Source: Amycolatopsis sp.
Lineage (GTDB): Bacteria; Actinomycetota; Actinomycetes; Mycobacteriales; Pseudonocardiaceae
Length of the DNA: 52,551 nt
Reading direction: 5' to 3'
Assembly: GCF_025464955.1 (NCBI RefSeq)
Contig: NZ_JAODNM010000173.1
Span: forward strand, 1 to 52,551
This document shows positions 31,098 to 40,115 of the stretch, piece by piece (positions within the stretch are counted from its first letter, which is position 1; each line of letters begins with the position of its first letter). The notes beneath the pieces are model-generated. The model had not been told where the DNA came from and searched no databases. It saw only the letters and a program-made list of their open reading frames with translations. The translations under genes and the position numbers were made by a program.

Positions 31098-34000
31098 TCA
31101 GTGACCGAACAGGTATAGCTCGTGCAGGGACAAGTAGTTGCCGGACGCCGAACCCGTGTCGGTCATCTTCAAGAACCGGGTCTGCACCGAGTCGAGCGGG
31201 ATCGTGAGCACCCCGGCATTGCTCATGACCGAGGTGTCCGGAATGGACAGTGCGGTGGTGTAGGTGATGCCGTCCGCGGACGTCTGGACGTCCAGGCCGC
31301 GCGGCAGGTCGCCGGCGGACAGTGCCGAGTCCCAGATGATCCGGGTCAGCGTTCGCGTGGCACCGAGGTCGACGCCGTAGTACATACCGGGTAGCTGGAA
31401 CGTGTTGCTCGACCAGCGGCTCGTCCCGTCTCGATCGTAACCACGGCCGGCCGCGCCGTTGTTCGGGTTGGCGAAGCCCTGCCAGCCGTCGGTCGAGATC
31501 AGCCCGGAACCCGAACCGACGGTGAACCCGACGCCGAGACCGCAAGCGATGCCGGCGGCGACGGCCGTCTGGGCCGGCAACGCTGTCGCCACCGCCCACC
31601 GCAACTGGTCGACTACGATACGACCTCCGCTGACCCGCTTTTCCCACAGGACGCTGGCTGGCTGGAAGCCTCGGGCGCTCTCCGCCGCGATCTGGTACTT
31701 GTTCTGCTCGGAGCCCTTCGAGAACGACGTCCAGTCGACCCCGCGACTGTCCACAGCAGACGTTCCGCCGCTTCCGGACACGGTCGCAGTGACCAGGGGG
31801 GTGGTCGAGCCCGGCCAATCGAGGTCGGCATTCGTGAGGCCGTCGGCCATAGCCGACTTCCCGGTGGTGACAGCGCCGAGCCGGTGAGCCGGGTCCAGCG
31901 TGGTCAGCTTTACGTCTGTCGGTAGCACCGCAGCCAGTGATGCGAGGGTATCCGGGGTGAGCCCGTTGACCCATAACGTTCCGCCCGTCCCGATCCACTT
32001 GTCGACCGCGACGGAGTCGACCGTGCTCGCTGCCGCGGCGTCGACCAGCAGTACGTCCACAGTGGATAGATTCGTGGTGTCGGTGATCGAGGTGAAGTCG
32101 ACCGCGGCCGCGCCCAGTGTCGTCGCGACCGGCGAGCCGTCCGCCGTGACGACGCCGAGCCGTGCACGCGGCGCGACCGGCCGACTGGCCAGGTACTCCA
32201 GGAGATTACGCAGCAACACCGCGGCGACCGGTTCGGCCGCGGCGGCCGCGACGACCGGGAACTGGCAGAACAGGTAGGTGCCCGACCCGTACGGTGCCTC
32301 GGCCAGTGCCGAGGACGCCAGGCCAGGTCCGACGTCCGCCAGCGACGTGAACGCGCCGAACCTCGGTTTCACCATCGAGCTCTGGACGACCTGCTCGGCG
32401 TTCGTGTGCCACCACTTCAGGTCGTCTACGCCGATCCCGGCGAGCACCGGATGGTGTGGCGCGGACACGTGCGCGATGGTCTGCGGCGACGTCGTCAGCA
32501 GCACCGGCCACGCGAGCAGCTGCGGCAGCGTGTGCTGAGCCAGGCTGAGCACACGGCCGCCGCTCCGCACGAACGCGGTCAGCGCGGTCACCTGGTCGGC
32601 GGTGGCTGTGACAGTGGCACCTTCGCCGAACACCAGTACTTCGTCGCCAGTCGGCAGGCTGGACAGATCGGTGATCGTCCTCGTTGTGACGCCCAGCGCG
32701 GCAAGCGCGGCGCTCGTCGCCGTCGAACCCGCGGTCTCCAGTACGGCGGCGGACAGCGGCGCTTTGGTGGTGCGCTTGGCAATCGACGCCGGATACACGG
32801 TGACCGGCGCCGGGTATCGGTAAAGCACGCCCGCGCCCGCCGCGACCGCGACCGTCAGGGTGCCGGACGTGGTGCGGCCGACTGAGGGTACCGGGACGGC
32901 GAAAGTGACGTCCACCTTGCCGTCCGGTGGCACACTCACTTGCTGCGAACCGGACTTGACGGGCCCGCGGTCGAGCTTCAGTGTCCAGGAAACTGTGACC
33001 GTACGCTGGGTTTCGACCTGGTCGTAGACGGCGTAGGTGCGAGTCAGCGTGCTGCCGGCGAAGAAGTGGGTGCGGTAGTCTGTGGCCAGTGCCGCTGTCG
33101 GCGCCAGTACCCTCGCCGCGGCGTCGTGGATCGGGTTGGGGGAGTACGCGGGCAGGCCGTGCTCGAACCCGGGATTGAGTGTCGACGCCCACCGGCCGAC
33201 CTGGCGCAGCTTCGGCCCGGTCGGCTCCGACAGGGGCAGCGACTCCCGCGCCGGGTCGAACGGCAGTTGACGCATGCCGTACCAAACGATGTTCCAGGGT
33301 GAGATGCCGGTGACGCCCGCGTACCGGAAGCCCTCGATCTGAGCGCCGACGATCCGCGCGTGAGCCGCCCAGAGGCCGTCCAGATCGGCGTAGGCCGCCG
33401 GCCCGCCGACCGCGCTGACCTGGGCGGGCACCGCGTAGTACATCGAGCTGAACTCGCTGATCAGCATCGGTTTCTTGCGGTCCCAGAAGTTCGCCCTCGG
33501 TTGGCCGGGCGCCAGCGCGTACGCCGACTCCGGGATCGCGGTGCTACCGGTCGTGATCTCCAAGGGATAGTGCGTGCTCTCCAGATCGCCTGCCGACTGC
33601 GGGTCGCCGTCGCCCTCGAAGTAGACGGGTCGTGTGGTGTCCAGGACGGTGACGGCCGCTTTGAGCGCCGCGACCTTCGCCGACCAGGTCTGACCGAACG
33701 CGGCGAGCATCTCGTTCTCGGCCGACCACGCGAACACCGATGGGTGATTGCGGTCGCGGAGCACCCGCGCGGTGAGGTGGTCGGCGCAGTTGGCCCAGAA
33801 GTCGCTTGTGGACAGTGCGTAGTTGCCGGACGAACCGTAGATGCCCGACTCGGCGACGAGCAGCAGGCCGAGCTCGTCCGCTACGTCGTAGTACACCGAT
33901 GGGTAAGGCATAGCGTGCAATCGCAGGTAGTTGACACCGAGCGCCTTGACCATGGTGAACCAGGCGGTCGCGTAGGCACGGCTGTTCTGGACCGAGCCCA

Positions 34001-35051
34001 TGTAGTGCCACGCGTCGCCGCGCAGCATGACCGGCTTGCCGTTGAGCAGGATGTCGGTGCCCCGCACCCCGACCTCGCGGAACCCGAACCGCACCGTCGA
34101 GGTGTCGGTCACCGCGGCACCGGATCGGACAAACGCGGTGAGCTGGTACAGATGCGGGTCTTCGGTATGCCAGAGCCGGGGGTTCGTCCATGCCTGGTCG
34201 AACGTGACAGTGGCGGTGGCACCGGCGGGCACCGTAACCGTGCCGGTGGACCGGAGCACAGTCTTGCCGCCGTCGGTCACCTCGTGGTCGATCGACACGG
34301 TGGCCGGCGTGGTGCCATCGTTGGCGAGCGTGGTGACGACGGAGATCCGGCTGTTCGTGACCGACGTCGTCACGAAGCTGTCCTGTACGTGGACCGGCGA
34401 ACGGGCGAGCAACCACACGTCCTGCCAGATGCCCCAACAGGTTTGGCCCCACCACGAGCCGTTCGGATAGTGCCAGCCGTCGGACTGTCGGGCCGCCACC
34501 TTGCCAGAGCGGACCAGCACGTGCACGGTGTTCATCGCGCCCCAGGTGACCTGGTCGGTGACGTCGACTTCGAACGGGAGCAGGCCTCCGGCGTGCCCGC
34601 CGACCTGCGTGCCGTTCCAGAACACGGTGGCCTCGAAGTTGACCGCCTCGAACCGCAGCACGATCCGCTTGCCGTGCTCGGTCGCGGGCACCGAGACCGT
34701 GCGCCGATACCAGGCGACGTCGACAGTGTTCCATTCGGGCGGCGTCTCGAACACGTCATACGCGCCCCACGACGTCGCGAAGTTGCCCGCGGTCATGTTC
34801 CATTCGGCAGGCACCAGGATCTCCGACCACGGACCGGCGGTCGGTGGGGTGGCCGGCGTTCCGGTGGTGGGCAGGAAGTCCCACGTGCCGTTGAGCGACG
34901 CGACCACCCGCCCCTGCTGCGGTCGGGACTGCGGCTCTGTCGTCGCGCCGGCCGCGCGGGGCAGCAGACCCAGCGCGATCGCTGCGGCGCCCACGGTCAG
35001 TACCTGCCTGCGGTTCGGCGTATAACCCGACTGCTGTGTCGAGTCGTCCAT
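31098..35051 (-). CDS. Secreted GH2 glycosidase, Tat-exported, with CBM32-like tail
   Basis: A 1317-residue glycoside hydrolase family 2 protein. A twin-arginine signal (NRRQVLTVGAAAIALGLLP, RR at 14-15) implies export of the folded protein by Tat. Order: sugar-binding sandwich, Ig-like domain, catalytic barrel with acid/base Glu447 in NHPSVFAWSAENE and nucleophile Glu533 in LISEFSS, a long middle region with a glutamine-amidotransferase-like fold, and a discoidin (F5/8, CBM32-like) domain at the end (WQGFANPNNGAAGRGYD to LSLHELYLFG). Likely beta-mannosidase or beta-galactosidase. ATG 35051 has AAGGATC upstream, buried in an inverted repeat. The longer frame upstream is not protein-like. Confidence 0.9.
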   Translation of the reverse strand: MDDSTQQSGYTPNRRQVLTVGAAAIALGLLPRAAGATTEPQSRPQQGRVVASLNGTWDFLPTTGTPATPPTAGPWSEILVPAEWNMTAGNFATSWGAYDVFETPPEWNTVDVAWYRRTVSVPATEHGKRIVLRFEAVNFEATVFWNGTQVGGHAGGLLPFEVDVTDQVTWGAMNTVHVLVRSGKVAARQSDGWHYPNGSWWGQTCWGIWQDVWLLARSPVHVQDSFVTTSVTNSRISVVTTLANDGTTPATVSIDHEVTDGGKTVLRSTGTVTVPAGATATVTFDQAWTNPRLWHTEDPHLYQLTAFVRSGAAVTDTSTVRFGFREVGVRGTDILLNGKPVMLRGDAWHYMGSVQNSRAYATAWFTMVKALGVNYLRLHAMPYPSVYYDVADELGLLLVAESGIYGSSGNYALSTSDFWANCADHLTARVLRDRNHPSVFAWSAENEMLAAFGQTWSAKVAALKAAVTVLDTTRPVYFEGDGDPQSAGDLESTHYPLEITTGSTAIPESAYALAPGQPRANFWDRKKPMLISEFSSMYYAVPAQVSAVGGPAAYADLDGLWAAHARIVGAQIEGFRYAGVTGISPWNIVWYGMRQLPFDPARESLPLSEPTGPKLRQVGRWASTLNPGFEHGLPAYSPNPIHDAAARVLAPTAALATDYRTHFFAGSTLTRTYAVYDQVETQRTVTVSWTLKLDRGPVKSGSQQVSVPPDGKVDVTFAVPVPSVGRTTSGTLTVAVAAGAGVLYRYPAPVTVYPASIAKRTTKAPLSAAVLETAGSTATSAALAALGVTTRTITDLSSLPTGDEVLVFGEGATVTATADQVTALTAFVRSGGRVLSLAQHTLPQLLAWPVLLTTSPQTIAHVSAPHHPVLAGIGVDDLKWWHTNAEQVVQSSMVKPRFGAFTSLADVGPGLASSALAEAPYGSGTYLFCQFPVVAAAAAEPVAAVLLRNLLEYLASRPVAPRARLGVVTADGSPVATTLGAAAVDFTSITDTTNLSTVDVLLVDAAAASTVDSVAVDKWIGTGGTLWVNGLTPDTLASLAAVLPTDVKLTTLDPAHRLGAVTTGKSAMADGLTNADLDWPGSTTPLVTATVSGSGGTSAVDSRGVDWTSFSKGSEQNKYQIAAESARGFQPASVLWEKRVSGGRIVVDQLRWAVATALPAQTAVAAGIACGLGVGFTVGSGSGLISTDGWQGFANPNNGAAGRGYDRDGTSRWSSNTFQLPGMYYGVDLGATRTLTRIIWDSALSAGDLPRGLDVQTSADGITYTTALSIPDTSVMSNAGVLTIPLDSVQTRFLKMTDTGSASGNYLSLHELYLFGH

Positions 35052-35069
35052 TCGAAGATCCTTTCGAAT
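35050..35069 (-). promoter_or_regulatory. Inverted repeat covering GH2 start and ribosome site
   Basis: ATTCGAA and TTCGAAT (35050-35056 and 35063-35069) flank 6 nt. On the minus strand the right arm of the hairpin overlaps the ATG (35051-35049) and the loop holds part of the AAGGATC ribosome site. It may be a repressor operator or an RNA hairpin that limits GH2 translation inside the operon. Confidence 0.45.
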
Positions 35070-35118
35070 CGGTCGATGCCGCTGGGGTGTCGATGGCGCT
35101 GCGGTCAACCGGCGGGGC

Positions 35119-38100
35119 TCAGCCGATGGCGGCGGCGAAGACGTGCAGCGGCGCGGACTTGACGTCCGGCAAGGTCACCGAAGCGACGGTCTTGCCTGCC
35201 TGGAGGGCGACGGAGTCGTAGAAGATACTGGCCTTCCACGGCGTCGGGCCGCTGGAGTTGTTGCCGTAGGCGGCCGTCACCGCGACGTCACCGCCCGGGT
35301 ACGGCGTCGACGACGCCCAGTCGCCGAAGCCGACGGTGTACGGCTGTGTCGTGCCGTCGGTGTAGGTGATCGTGCCGGTGCCGGAGGACTGGCCGTTGGC
35401 CGCCGCGCCCAGGAAACCCAGCGTGGCGCCGGTTCCGGTGAGGGCGATCGCGCGCCCGTCCACCTCGACGTTGTCCGCGGTGCCGGCCGGCACGTTCGGC
35501 CAGGCGAACGTCAGCCCGTTGTGGGTGAACGCGGCCCCGGGAGTCAGCCCGACGGCGGCGAAGGCCTGCGCGGAGAAACTGTTGCCGCCGCCGTCGATGT
35601 TGCCCGGAGCCCGGTTGGTGTCGTCGGTGATGGACACGTTGTTGAAGCCATCGGCGAGCGTCGCGTACGGCACCTGGGTCACCGCCGACGAAACGCCGGA
35701 TTGGACGCCGCCGACGGTCTCGGTGACTCCCACCACCTGCGATCCGGGCTTCTGCCCGGCGGGTGCGCCGACGGTCCACGTGGTCGTCACCTGCTGGCCC
35801 GCGTCCACCGTGGTGAACGAGTTCGGCGTGGTGTTGGCCGCGGTCCAGCCGCCGGGCAGGTTCAGCGTCAGCTTCACGTCGTTCAGCGCGGACGTCGACG
35901 GGTTGGTCAGGGTGGTTGTGATCGCGCCGGAGCCGCCTGCCGAGATCGCGGTGGGTGCCGTGATCGACAGGTTGTCCGACTTGATCGACATCGCGAAGAC
36001 GTGCAGCGACGGGATGCCGCCCTGAGGCTGCGCGCTGCCGTCGGGCAGGGTCACCGACTGGACCGTCTTGGCCGGGTCGATCGTGACCGGGAAGTAGTCG
36101 ACGGTGGCCTGCCAGCCTGTTTTGTTGCCGGGCTGGTTGCCGTAGGGCGCCTTGATGGCCACGTCACCGCCCGCCGGTGGCGTGCCGTTCGCCCAGTCGC
36201 CGAAGGAGATGGTGTACGGCTGGGTGCTGCCGTCGGTGTAGGCGATCGTGCCGCTGCCGGTACCGGGGCCCCACACGCTGGTGCCCAGGAAGCCCAGTGT
36301 CGAGCCGGAGCCGGAGAAGTTGATCGTCTGGCCGGCGGCCACCACGTTGTCCGGCTTACCGACGCCGGCGTTGGGCCAGGTGAACGTTAGTCCGTTGTGG
36401 ACAATCGGGGTGCCGGGCTGTACGCCCACCGACGCCAGTGCCTGCGCCGAGTAGCTCGCGCCCGCGCCGTCGAGGTTGGCGGTGCCCCGGTTGCTGTCGT
36501 TGGTGACCGCCGAGTTGTTGAACGCCGACGGGAACGACGAGTAGGCGACGTTGACCTGGGTGTAGCCGGAGCTGTCGTGGGCACCGTCCACTGTGGCGTC
36601 GACGTTCACGGTGAACGTGCCGGCGGCACCGGTCGGCACCGAGACGGCCCAGGTGGTCGTGACCTTCTGTCCCGCTGCAACGCTGGCGAAGGTGGCCGGC
36701 GTGGTTGCCGTCGCGGTCCAGCCGGTCGGCAGGTCCAGTGCCATGGCCACGGTGCGGACGGCGGTGCGGCCGGTGTTGGTGAACGTCGAGGTGACGGTGG
36801 CGGCCTTGCCGGCCTGCGCCAGCGCCGGTGCGCTCACCGACACGGCGTGGCCGACCACGACCGGCGTCGACCCGCTGACCCCGTCGACGGTCGCGGTGAT
36901 GGTGGCGGCGCCGTCGCCGACCGCGGTGACCAAGCCCTTGTCGCTGACCGTCGCCACCTTCGGGTTGCTGCTGCAGTAGGTGACGCGGGTCTTCGACAGG
37001 TCGGCGAAACTGCCGTCGCTGTTGGCCGCCATGACGACGTTGTCCGCGGTGACGGCGAGGTTCCGCTGCTCCTGCGCCGGGTCCGTGTCGTCCTTGAGCC
37101 ACGGGTTCTTGCCGGTCAGGTCCAGCGTCTGGCCCGCCTGGAAGTCGACCTGGCCGGGCTGCACCGTGACGTTCTGCACCTTCGGTCGCAGTGCCCCGGT
37201 CACGGCGACCTTCGAGGTGCCGCGGATGTCGGCCGAACTGGCGCCCGCGTTGAAGACGTAGCTTCCGTTGTACACGACCGACTTCATGGCTTTGGCGTCC
37301 CAGATGGACAGACTGGGCAGGGAAACCGCGAGCGTGACGCGCTGGCTCTGGCCGGGCTTCAACACGCCGGTCTTCTGGAAACCGACCAGCCGCTGCTTGG
37401 GCAGCGTCACGCCGGGCACGGTGAACGGCGTCGCCGCGTAGAGCTGTGCGACGGTGCTGCCGGCCGTCGTACCGCTGTTCGTGACGGTCATGCTGACGTT
37501 CACGGTGCCGTTGGCGTCCACGGAGTTTCGGTCGGCGTGGATGTCGGAGTACGCGAAGGTGGAGTAGCTCTGGCCGTAGCCGAACGGGTAGGTCGGCGTG
37601 CCGGTGAAGTACTGGTAGGTGCGGCCGAGGCCATCGGTCGCGGCGGGGGACAGGCCGTAGTTCGCCATGGCCGGCAGCTGGGAGTCGTCGGTGTACCACG
37701 TGAAGTTGAGGTGCCCGTCCGGATTCTGCTTGCCGAACAGCACGTTCGCGAGCGCGGTGCCCTGGCTTTCGCCGTTGAAACCGCTGAAGACGACGGCGGG
37801 AACCTTGGCCTGGACGTCGCTGATGGTGACCGGGCCACCGGACTGGATGACCAGCGCTGTGTGCGGGTTGCCCAGCGCGGTCGTCTGGTTGATCAACGAG
37901 TCGTAGTTGCCGGGCATGGCGATGGTGGTGCGGTCCTTGCCCTCGTCGGCCACGCCGTGGTCGGTGCCGACGAACAGCACGACGAGGTCGGCGCTCCTGA
38001 TATCTGCCTGGGTCTGCGGGCTGAGCACCGCGGGGGTGGTGGCGGTGGTCGAGGTGGCCGCGGCGTCATAGACGATGGTGGCGCCGGGGTTGGCGGCCTT

Positions 38101-39609
38101 GACCGAGTTCGTGATCCCCTGCACGGCGCTGACCTGCAGGGTCGGCGCGCCGGAGTAGTTGCCCAGGTTCACGGTGTTCGCCTGGTCGCCGAGGATGACG
38201 ACCTTGGTGAGCTTGGCCGGGTTGGCCGGCAACAACTTGGCGGTGGTGCCGGTTACGTTGTTGTTCTGCAGCAGGACAAGTGAGTTGTCGGCGACCTTCG
38301 TGGCCAACGCCTGATGCGCCGGGCTCTCGATCTGCGCCTTCGTGATCTTCGTGTAGTCGACCTTCGACGCCGGGTCGAACTCACCGGTCCGCATCCGCAC
38401 GGTGAAGACCTTCACCAGCGCGGTGTCCAGCACGCCTTCGGAGAGCGCACCGGCTTTGATCGCGGCGACGACGTTGGTCAGGGTGTTCTCGCCGCCGGGG
38501 CAGTTGAGCGCGGTGCCGGCCCGCAGGGCGTACGCCTGTCCGCCGCCCTGCGCCGGGACGGTCGCGCCGGTCGCGGTGTTCGTCCAGGTGCCGGTGCCGC
38601 CCTTGTGGTCGGTGGTCCAGCCGGGTGGTGCCCAGTCGTGGCCGCTGGGGAAGGTGCCGTACGTCGTGCCGACCGCGCCGCAGTCGGACGTGACATAGCC
38701 GCCGAAGCCGTACGTGCGCTGGGCGATCTGGTTCGCGGTGTAGGTGTTGGCGACGGACGGCGTGCCGTTGATCGCGTTGTACGAGGTCATCAGGCCTGAG
38801 ACGTGCGCGTTCTCGATCAGGCTGGCGAACTGGGCGGTGTAGTAGTCCCGCAGGTCGGTATCGCTGACATTGGACGAAATGCCGGTGCGGTTGTTCTCGA
38901 CGTTGTTCAGCGCGTAGTGCTTGGCCGTCGCCGCCACCTTGAGGTAGCCGGTCTGAGACGTGCCGGAGGGTGTGTTGCCCTGGTAGCCGTCGACGAACGC
39001 GCCCGCGATCTGCGACACGAGGTACGGGTCCTCACCGAACGCTTCGTCGGTCCGGCCCCAGCGCGGGTCGCGGTCCATGTTGACCGTCGGCGCCCAGTAC
39101 GTCAGTGAGCCGTAGTCGTTCGCCGAGGGCCCGAGGTTGTTCTGCGCGGTGCCGAACAGCGATTTGTCCACGAAACCGCGGGCTTCGTCGGAGATCGCCG
39201 TGGTCTCCTGGTACACCAGGCTCGGGTCCCAGGCCATCGAGGACGCGAAGTTGGTGGGGAAGCTGGTGGCCTTCGGCTGGCCGCCGTTGCCGTTGTTGTT
39301 CTGGTTGGCGCCCAACGTGTTGACGCCGTGCTGGCCCTCGCTCCAGTACGTGTACTGCTGGACGCCCAACCGCGGGATGGCCGGCCCGCTGTTGGTGGAC
39401 AGCTGGGCCACCTTCTCCGGCAGAGTCATCCGGGACACCAGGTCCGCGGCGCGCTCGTCGAAGGAGTAGTGGGTGTCGAGGTAGATGGGCACGACGGGGT
39501 CATGTGCCGTGCTTCCGGTCGCCGCCGGGGTGACGATCGCCGTGATCGCCAAACCGGCGGCCGTCGCCGCCATCGCCCGTAACCACCCACGCCGTCGCTG
39601 CCGAGCCAT
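35119..39609 (-). CDS. Large secreted GH3 glycosidase with tandem C-terminal modules
   Basis: A 1496-residue exported GH3 enzyme, about twice the usual length. Basic signal peptide (MARQRRRGWL then AATAAGLAITAIVTPAATG). Catalytic part: FGEDPYLV, KHYALNN (230-236) and nucleophile Asp309 in VTSDCGAVG; GH3 C-domain and fibronectin-III-like domain follow. Then a BIG2-like domain (SSNPKVATVSDKGLVTAVGD) and two copies of a module of about 285 residues (923-1209 and 1214-1496), each a NEW3-like part plus a jelly-roll part ending LHVFA. The start is ATG 39609 with GGAGG 4-5 nt upstream. It is the first gene of the operon; beta-glucosidase, beta-xylosidase or related. Confidence 0.92.
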   Translation of the reverse strand: MARQRRRGWLRAMAATAAGLAITAIVTPAATGSTAHDPVVPIYLDTHYSFDERAADLVSRMTLPEKVAQLSTNSGPAIPRLGVQQYTYWSEGQHGVNTLGANQNNNGNGGQPKATSFPTNFASSMAWDPSLVYQETTAISDEARGFVDKSLFGTAQNNLGPSANDYGSLTYWAPTVNMDRDPRWGRTDEAFGEDPYLVSQIAGAFVDGYQGNTPSGTSQTGYLKVAATAKHYALNNVENNRTGISSNVSDTDLRDYYTAQFASLIENAHVSGLMTSYNAINGTPSVANTYTANQIAQRTYGFGGYVTSDCGAVGTTYGTFPSGHDWAPPGWTTDHKGGTGTWTNTATGATVPAQGGGQAYALRAGTALNCPGGENTLTNVVAAIKAGALSEGVLDTALVKVFTVRMRTGEFDPASKVDYTKITKAQIESPAHQALATKVADNSLVLLQNNNVTGTTAKLLPANPAKLTKVVILGDQANTVNLGNYSGAPTLQVSAVQGITNSVKAANPGATIVYDAAATSTTATTPAVLSPQTQADIRSADLVVLFVGTDHGVADEGKDRTTIAMPGNYDSLINQTTALGNPHTALVIQSGGPVTISDVQAKVPAVVFSGFNGESQGTALANVLFGKQNPDGHLNFTWYTDDSQLPAMANYGLSPAATDGLGRTYQYFTGTPTYPFGYGQSYSTFAYSDIHADRNSVDANGTVNVSMTVTNSGTTAGSTVAQLYAATPFTVPGVTLPKQRLVGFQKTGVLKPGQSQRVTLAVSLPSLSIWDAKAMKSVVYNGSYVFNAGASSADIRGTSKVAVTGALRPKVQNVTVQPGQVDFQAGQTLDLTGKNPWLKDDTDPAQEQRNLAVTADNVVMAANSDGSFADLSKTRVTYCSSNPKVATVSDKGLVTAVGDGAATITATVDGVSGSTPVVVGHAVSVSAPALAQAGKAATVTSTFTNTGRTAVRTVAMALDLPTGWTATATTPATFASVAAGQKVTTTWAVSVPTGAAGTFTVNVDATVDGAHDSSGYTQVNVAYSSFPSAFNNSAVTNDSNRGTANLDGAGASYSAQALASVGVQPGTPIVHNGLTFTWPNAGVGKPDNVVAAGQTINFSGSGSTLGFLGTSVWGPGTGSGTIAYTDGSTQPYTISFGDWANGTPPAGGDVAIKAPYGNQPGNKTGWQATVDYFPVTIDPAKTVQSVTLPDGSAQPQGGIPSLHVFAMSIKSDNLSITAPTAISAGGSGAITTTLTNPSTSALNDVKLTLNLPGGWTAANTTPNSFTTVDAGQQVTTTWTVGAPAGQKPGSQVVGVTETVGGVQSGVSSAVTQVPYATLADGFNNVSITDDTNRAPGNIDGGGNSFSAQAFAAVGLTPGAAFTHNGLTFAWPNVPAGTADNVEVDGRAIALTGTGATLGFLGAAANGQSSGTGTITYTDGTTQPYTVGFGDWASSTPYPGGDVAVTAAYGNNSSGPTPWKASIFYDSVALQAGKTVASVTLPDVKSAPLHVFAAAIG

Positions 39610-40115
39610 GTCGCCTCCGTCGTTGGAGTTACTGTGACGCCGATCAACACCATTCAGCCAGGAATAGACAAAAGTCAAGGCCGCGTGAAGTTTCTGGGGC
39701 AAACACGTCAACGTTGTCACCGATCGGCCTAGCGCTGTGACGTGCGGTCGACTGGCCAAACCCGTTGGCCGGGCGGGTGGGGTGGGGACGCTCGTACCCG
39801 CTTATGCCCAAAGTTGGCCATACCGCTACCGGGGTGCGTCGACTGGATCACCGGCCCGCGTCCGTGGGGCTGCTGGGGCTGGTGGTGTAGGTGGGGCTGC
39901 TGGGGGTCGGGTGCCGCGGGCCCCTGTGTACGAAACGTCCCCCGATACAAATGGTGTGTACTAAACGTCCCCCGAGTCACTTGCTTGCGGGCCGGCTGAC
40001 GGCCGCCCCGGACGAAGACCCGGACGGGCCGCGCGCCGGACGGCCGCGACGCGCGCTCGACGAGATACGCTGAGTTTGCTCGAAACCAGTGCGCGACTGT
40101 GCCGGAGGGGACCAC
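39610..40115. other. Divergent control region of the glycan locus
   Basis: This is a 506-bp region between the GH3 gene and the ROK regulator. I find no gene. On the GH3 side, TTGACT (39678-39673, minus) is a fair -35 box but the matching -10 is poor. CAACGTTG (39709-39716), with extra outward matches, resembles the centre of LacI/ROK-class operators. Further right come G-rich low-complexity sequence (39860-39920) and the 21-bp direct repeats at 39925-39975. TACGCT (40066-40071) is a possible -10 for the ROK gene. Confidence 0.45.
39925..39975. repeat. 21-bp direct repeats, 30-bp period
   Basis: Two copies (39925-39945 and 39955-39975) share all but one base of a 21-bp unit: TGTGTAC, then G or T, then AAACGTCCCCCGA. 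The 30-bp period is nearly three helical turns. They lie 140 bp before the ROK start and 315 bp before the GH3 start. They could be a regulator site or a dispersed intergenic repeat. Confidence 0.7.

Noticed and set aside
36397..38283. A 628-codon plus-strand frame inside the GH3 gene
   Set aside because: Same reason: no recognisable domain, and it lies fully antisense to the large GH3 gene.
39925..39975. Possible CRISPR-like repeats
   Set aside because: Only two copies with a 9-bp gap; no array, no spacers of normal size, no cas gene.
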